The notes under the pieces are model-generated. The model was not told the origin of the DNA. It ran no database searches and saw only the letters and a program-made list of their open reading frames with translations. Position numbers and translations under genes: made by a program. From assembly GCA_016342645.1 (NCBI GenBank), contig JAEINX010000019.1, forward strand, positions 1 to 45,996: a stretch of 45,996 nucleotides of DNA. Direction: 5' to 3'. This document shows positions 41,754 through 45,996 of the stretch, piece after piece; position 1 is the first letter of the stretch, and every line of letters begins with the position of its first letter. Origin of the DNA: Bacteroidales bacterium. Lineage in GTDB: Bacteria > Bacteroidota > Bacteroidia > Bacteroidales > JAEINX01.

Positions 41754-44546
41754 ATGAAAACAACTATCAAAGCCTTATTTTCATTGATAATATTTTCGAT
41801 GATAATTTTCTCAAATGTTCATGCAAATGATTTTATTATTGAGACCCCAATTCATGATACTCTAAACGATAATAAATCAATAATAAATACTTTTGCAGAA
41901 AATGTTACTGCCTCCCCCGGAGAAAATGTAGAAGTTACGTTTAGTGTTACTGATTTCTATGATGTTGCTTCCATCTCATTAACTTTAAAATACGATAATT
42001 CAATATTAAATTATCTATCAACTGAGTATATTCATCCTGATATTAATACCGGCACATTTAATATAAACCAAAATCCTGGTGGAGATTTGAAAGTTGCGTG
42101 GTATAGTATATATCCGGTGAATATAGGTAATGATGATTTATTTAGAGTGTTATTTTCTTATAATGGAGGATATACCGAAATAAAATGGGATACCTTATCT
42201 ACCGGAGCATGTGTATATACCGGTTTAGATTTCATAGAACTGCCGGCCATATTCCACAATGGAAGTGTAAGTATTTATAATGGACTTGAAATTTCAGGAA
42301 GTATCATTGATGATATAACTTTGGAAGGAGTTGAAGATGTTGAAGTAAGCTTTACAGGTTTGGGTAGTGTTCATACTAATCAGGATGGAGATTATCTGCA
42401 AAGTGTTCCAATGGATTGGAGTGGGACATCAGAGCCTCAGAAATTATATTATTCTTTTGAACCCGAAATACGTACTTACTCCAATGTAAACACAAATCAT
42501 GAAGACCAGGATTTTACAGGTACTTATACTCCTCAACATTTTAATATTTCCGGGAAAATTACTGATTCGGAAACAAGCATTGGAATTGAAGGGATTAAAG
42601 TAACATTTACAGGACTTCCTGATGTTTTCACCGATCAAAACGGGGATTACATGCAGCAGGTTCCTTTCGGATGGAGTGGATTTAGTGAACCTCAATCCGA
42701 TTCTTATAAATTTCAACCTGAGCAAATAGAATATGCAAATGTAACGGTAGATATAACAGATCAAGATTTTATCGGACAAAAAGTCTTTAGTATTTCCGGA
42801 TTAATTACCGATAATTCTTCCGGTTTTGGTATCGAAAATGTTGAAATTGATTTTGATGAATTAGGAATTGTCTTAACTAACAGCGACGGTTATTATATAA
42901 TTTATGTTCCGGATTCGTGGAGTGGTTTAGCAATACCCGTTAAGGAAGGATATAGTTTTGATCCTCTGAAAAGAGAGTATTTTAACGTAAGCTCAAATCT
43001 TGAAAATGAAGATTATATAGGAACACTTACAGCACAGTTTTATTTTATATCAGGAACAATATTAGATAATCAAAGTATAGGTATTGAAAATGTTATAATA
43101 AATTTTTCAAATATTGGAAATGTTTTTACTGATTCAAATGGAAATTATTCTCAAAATGTACCTTCCGGATGGAGTGGAGGAGCTACACCTGAACTTACGG
43201 GCTATATTTTTGAGCCGGAAAGTATGTATTATGAAAATGTTAACGAGGACCTAAGCGGACAAAATTATACTGGGATAAACACAATAATCATTTCCGGGTT
43301 TATTCTTGATAATTTGTCGGGAGACGGTATTGACGGAGTAAATGTTAATTTTACAGGTATCGGTGCAGCCCAAACAAATGATCAGGGATTTTATTCGAAA
43401 GAGATAGGAGCGGGTTGGTCAGGTAATGCTACTCCCTCAAAAATCGGATATTTATTTCAACCCGAACACAGGACTTATATAAATGTAACTGTTAACACAA
43501 TTAATCAGGATTATTCAGGAACTCTCACCGATTTAACTCTAAATATAAGTGCTGATCCCCAGGAAATCTGTCTGGGATACCCAACTCAATTAAATGCAAT
43601 AGCAAGCGGAGGTTCAGGAAATTATACCTATTCATGGCTGTCAAATCCTGTGGGTTTTTACTCAAACGAAGCTTCACCTATTGTATATCCCGACACAACA
43701 ACAGTTTATTTTGCTTTTGTCAATGATGGAGAAACAACAGTTAATGATGCAATAAACGTGATTGTTAATTATTTGCCTGCAACTGCCGATCAGATTTTGG
43801 GAGTTGATACTGTTTGTATTAAGGAAGATCAGGTAATATTCTATGTTGATCCGATTCAAAATGCTACCGAATATTTATGGATTGTACCCCCAGGTGTAAG
43901 TATTAACAGTGGAAGTGGAACTAACAGTATATCTGTTTATTTCACTGAAAAATCTGCTACTGGATTGATTAGCGTTAGGGGAATAAATCAATGTGGTATA
44001 GGTTCTGAAACATTTAAAGAAGTTATTGTTAACCCATTACCTGAAGTAAGCTTAGATACTTTTGAAAATGTTTATGTTCAACTTGCATCTTATTTATTAA
44101 GTGGTGGCCATCCTGATGGTGGTATATTTTCAGGTGATTTTATAATTGGCAATTATTTTTATCCACCGTCTGCAGGAGTCGGCCCACACATTATTACTTA
44201 CTATTATACTGATCCTGACAACGGCTGTGTTAACTCAGCATCACAGATATTAATTGTTACAAACTCACCCGGAGTTGATGAAAATCTTGACAATCTTCAA
44301 ACAATACGAATTTTTCCTAATCCCTCCCAAGGGATTTTATGTTTTGAACTCCCAATTGACATAAAGTTTATTGATGTTTCTATATTTTCAATGCATGGTC
44401 AAATGGTTTTTAATTCTGCAATTAATAAAACCGATATTGAAAACCTAATCCACCAAATAGATATTTCTTTCCTACAAAGAGGGATTTATTTAGTAAAAAT
44501 TTCAAATAATCATATCATAAGGACTGATAAGATTCTTCTCAAATAG
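41754..44546 (+). CDS. Secreted cohesin-like repeat protein, T9SS sorting domain
   Basis: The ATG at 41754 gives 930 residues with a signal peptide (KTTIKALFSLIIFSMIIFSN, then VHAN). A GTG at 41712 would precede the signal and lies in repeat-like DNA. Residues about 40-175 form a cohesin-like domain (ASPGENVEVTFSVTDFYDVA, SISLTLKYDNS) close in sequence to the first cohesin-like domain of the 3880-aa protein. Five tandem carboxypeptidase-regulatory-like repeats of about 82 residues follow, starting at 42291, 42546, 42792, 43047 and 43290. Each runs ISGxIxD, then GIEGIKVTFTGL, QNGDYMQQVP, GWSG, and YxNVxxxxxDQDFTGT. Next are PKD-like segments (ICLGYPTQLNAIASGGSGNY; VSINSGSGTNSISVYF). A sorting domain ends the protein (IRIFPNPSQGILCFELP, RGIYLVKISNNHIIRTDKIL). 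It is a predicted surface protein with unknown ligand. Confidence 0.9.
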   Translation: MKTTIKALFSLIIFSMIIFSNVHANDFIIETPIHDTLNDNKSIINTFAENVTASPGENVEVTFSVTDFYDVASISLTLKYDNSILNYLSTEYIHPDINTGTFNINQNPGGDLKVAWYSIYPVNIGNDDLFRVLFSYNGGYTEIKWDTLSTGACVYTGLDFIELPAIFHNGSVSIYNGLEISGSIIDDITLEGVEDVEVSFTGLGSVHTNQDGDYLQSVPMDWSGTSEPQKLYYSFEPEIRTYSNVNTNHEDQDFTGTYTPQHFNISGKITDSETSIGIEGIKVTFTGLPDVFTDQNGDYMQQVPFGWSGFSEPQSDSYKFQPEQIEYANVTVDITDQDFIGQKVFSISGLITDNSSGFGIENVEIDFDELGIVLTNSDGYYIIYVPDSWSGLAIPVKEGYSFDPLKREYFNVSSNLENEDYIGTLTAQFYFISGTILDNQSIGIENVIINFSNIGNVFTDSNGNYSQNVPSGWSGGATPELTGYIFEPESMYYENVNEDLSGQNYTGINTIIISGFILDNLSGDGIDGVNVNFTGIGAAQTNDQGFYSKEIGAGWSGNATPSKIGYLFQPEHRTYINVTVNTINQDYSGTLTDLTLNISADPQEICLGYPTQLNAIASGGSGNYTYSWLSNPVGFYSNEASPIVYPDTTTVYFAFVNDGETTVNDAINVIVNYLPATADQILGVDTVCIKEDQVIFYVDPIQNATEYLWIVPPGVSINSGSGTNSISVYFTEKSATGLISVRGINQCGIGSETFKEVIVNPLPEVSLDTFENVYVQLASYLLSGGHPDGGIFSGDFIIGNYFYPPSAGVGPHIITYYYTDPDNGCVNSASQILIVTNSPGVDENLDNLQTIRIFPNPSQGILCFELPIDIKFIDVSIFSMHGQMVFNSAINKTDIENLIHQIDISFLQRGIYLVKISNNHIIRTDKILLK

Positions 44547-44589
44547 TAAAATAAAATGTAATTTTTTTTAAAAAAAAGTATATTTTTTT

Positions 44590-44619
44590 TTGTTTTTTAA
44601 ATATTTAGTTTTAATTTTG
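44590..44619 (+). promoter_or_regulatory. Promoter of the third secreted protein gene
   Basis: TTG at 44590-44592 and TAATTTTG at 44612-44619 are separated by 19 bases, matching the -33/-7 consensus. The start codon is 135 bases downstream. The arrangement closely resembles the promoter at 29099-29127. Confidence 0.5.
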
Positions 44620-44754
44620 TAATGTTGTAGAAGGTGTGAAAACCTTAACCTGCTGATTTTGTTAGTTGTATAAAATAACAGAAACAGAATGATGATGTAA
44701 TATATAAGAAAGATATTGAAATATTAAATTAGTAAAAATTAAAAATTACCTATT

Positions 44755-45996
44755 ATGAAAAAATTTACACATTTAATTGTCACCTTTATTGTGATAATGA
44801 GTTTTGGGTTATCCCAAGGTTTTGCTCAAACAACCTATACATGGAACTTTACACCACCAAACGGACCTTTCTGGAGTATAGCGGGAAATTGGAGCCCTGT
44901 AGGTGTACCTACGGCTAATGATGATGTCATTATTGAAGACGGCGCACCTTTTCCAGCGTGCATTGGACCAAATTTTTGCAAAAATTTGACATTGGAGCCT
45001 ACTGCTTCCCTTACAATTAATCCTGGAGCAACATTAACGGTATCAGGAAATATGCTTTTGAAATCAGATGCAACGGGAACAGCGAGGCATCACAATAATG
45101 GAACACTAATAGTTATCGGAACATCAACAGTACAGCAATATATTGTTGGAGCAGAATATCCTGACGGTAATGATCAATGGCATTTAATTTCACAACCTAC
45201 CGCAAGCATTAATTCAACAACAGCATTTAATAATTGTTATCTTAAAGAGTTTAATGCAACAACCGCATTATATACTAATGTTGGGGCTGATCAAACCTTG
45301 AATACAATCATGAAAGGATATTCTGTTATGTATACATATGTTCCGGGTAGCCCAGCACCAACTTCCAAAATAATTTCATTCACAGGGACAATAAATAATG
45401 GGCCTTATTCATATAATTTAGTAAATTCGGATGAGGGCTGGAATCTTGTAGGTAATCCCTATCCTTCTTCGATTGACTGGGATAATGCAGGTTGGACAAA
45501 AACAAACCTTGAGGCAACGGTTTATGTGTGGAGCGTAGCAATAGGAAATTGGATTAGCTGGAATGGAACAGTAGGAGGTTTAACTGATGGTATCATTCCT
45601 CCCATGCAAGGATTCTTTGTTCAAGCAAATGGAGATAATCCTGTTATCGGTGTGACAAATACTGTGAGAAAACCCTCAACCCAAAATTTTTATAAAAATA
45701 CAGTCCCCGAATTATTAACACTTGGCGTAACAGGATCAAATTCTTATTCGGACAAAGTATTTATTAACTTCAATTCAAATTCAACAGAAGGATTTGATGG
45801 AGATTTCGATGCACATAAATTGGCAGGAAACGAAACAGCACCTCAATTCTACTCAATAATTCCATGTTATGATTTATCAGTAAATGTATTACCTGAAATT
45901 ACCGAAAACACTGAGATTTACCTTGGATTTACATGCGGAATTTCAGGAGACTTTACTATCACAGCCGATGGTATTGGAAGTTTTGGTTCTTCAGTA
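44755..45996 (+). CDS. Secreted T9SS-type protein, 3' end outside the window
   Basis: The frame is open from the ATG at 44755 to the last base (414 codons) with no stop, so the gene is cut by the window edge. A signal peptide is clear (MKKFTHLIVTFIVIMSFGLS, cleavage near GFAQT). The mature start YTWNFTPPNGPFWSIAGNWS and the LTINPGATLTVSGNMLL stretch are typical of beta-solenoid-like N-termini in Bacteroidota surface proteins. GWNLVGNPYPSSIDWDNAGW, then IIPPMQGFFVQAN, is a well-known module of T9SS-exported proteins. A C-terminal sorting domain is expected beyond the window. The preceding gene ends 208 bp upstream and a good promoter box lies between them, so this gene is probably transcribed on its own. 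Confidence 0.88.
   Translation, partial: MKKFTHLIVTFIVIMSFGLSQGFAQTTYTWNFTPPNGPFWSIAGNWSPVGVPTANDDVIIEDGAPFPACIGPNFCKNLTLEPTASLTINPGATLTVSGNMLLKSDATGTARHHNNGTLIVIGTSTVQQYIVGAEYPDGNDQWHLISQPTASINSTTAFNNCYLKEFNATTALYTNVGADQTLNTIMKGYSVMYTYVPGSPAPTSKIISFTGTINNGPYSYNLVNSDEGWNLVGNPYPSSIDWDNAGWTKTNLEATVYVWSVAIGNWISWNGTVGGLTDGIIPPMQGFFVQANGDNPVIGVTNTVRKPSTQNFYKNTVPELLTLGVTGSNSYSDKVFINFNSNSTEGFDGDFDAHKLAGNETAPQFYSIIPCYDLSVNVLPEITENTEIYLGFTCGISGDFTITADGIGSFGSSV

Overview
The window comes from an AT-rich Bacteroidota genome, most likely an uncultivated, possibly aquatic, relative of Bacteroidales/Marinilabiliales. Support comes from gldH next to ricT and a class A PBP, a PorV/PorQ-family outer-membrane protein, several very large secreted proteins with type IX secretion (T9SS) C-terminal domains, TAnnTTTG-type promoter boxes, and A-rich leaders without Shine-Dalgarno sequences. 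I saw no rRNA, tRNA, CRISPR array or recognisable transposase.

Layout. 1-5.4 kb: a 1424-aa secreted protein with a T9SS-type tail, followed by a PorV/PorQ-like barrel. 5.5-8.4 kb: housekeeping genes (terminator, greA, a HIT hydrolase, and a long PurF-family enzyme on the minus strand). 8.6-13.9 kb: a secreted C69 dipeptidase, a palindromic intergenic element, a small zinc-ribbon protein, a YfcC-type carrier and a membrane-anchored PHP-like protein. 14-24.3 kb: an envelope/glycan-flavoured block with a GT39-like glycosyltransferase, a CotH-like lipoprotein with a beta-helix tail, DUF4956 and VTC-domain proteins, then on the minus strand a large GT-C-like membrane protein and a GtrB/DPM1-type glycosyltransferase. 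24.4-28.5 kb: ricT-gldH-class A PBP, reading leftwards. 28.7-46 kb: a secreted-protein region with a 3880-aa modular giant, a 930-aa cohesin-like/repeat protein and the first 414 codons of a third secreted protein that runs off the window.

Most unusual feature. Between DUF4956 and VTC sits a 664-bp insert, 19523-20186. It is a four-helix-bundle gene of the 23S rRNA intervening-sequence-protein family, flanked by two GC-rich hexanucleotide arrays that are reverse complements of each other (23 units on the left, 17 on the right). Transcribed through, the RNA could fold into a long imperfect stem with the gene in its loop. That is the layout of rRNA intervening sequences, but here it lies in a protein-coding operon. 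I regard this as the best candidate for an undescribed system.

How the genes may work together (inference). CotH-like, DUF4956 and VTC proteins together with three glycosyltransferase-like membrane proteins suggest a surface glycan or protein-modification locus. A jelly-roll-like segment seems to occur both in the CotH-like lipoprotein and at the C-terminus of the convergent GT-C-like protein. The large secreted proteins would be exported by the T9SS. The giant protein shows very recent internal DNA duplications: an exact 730-bp tandem copy and a 491-bp dispersed copy with three mismatches.
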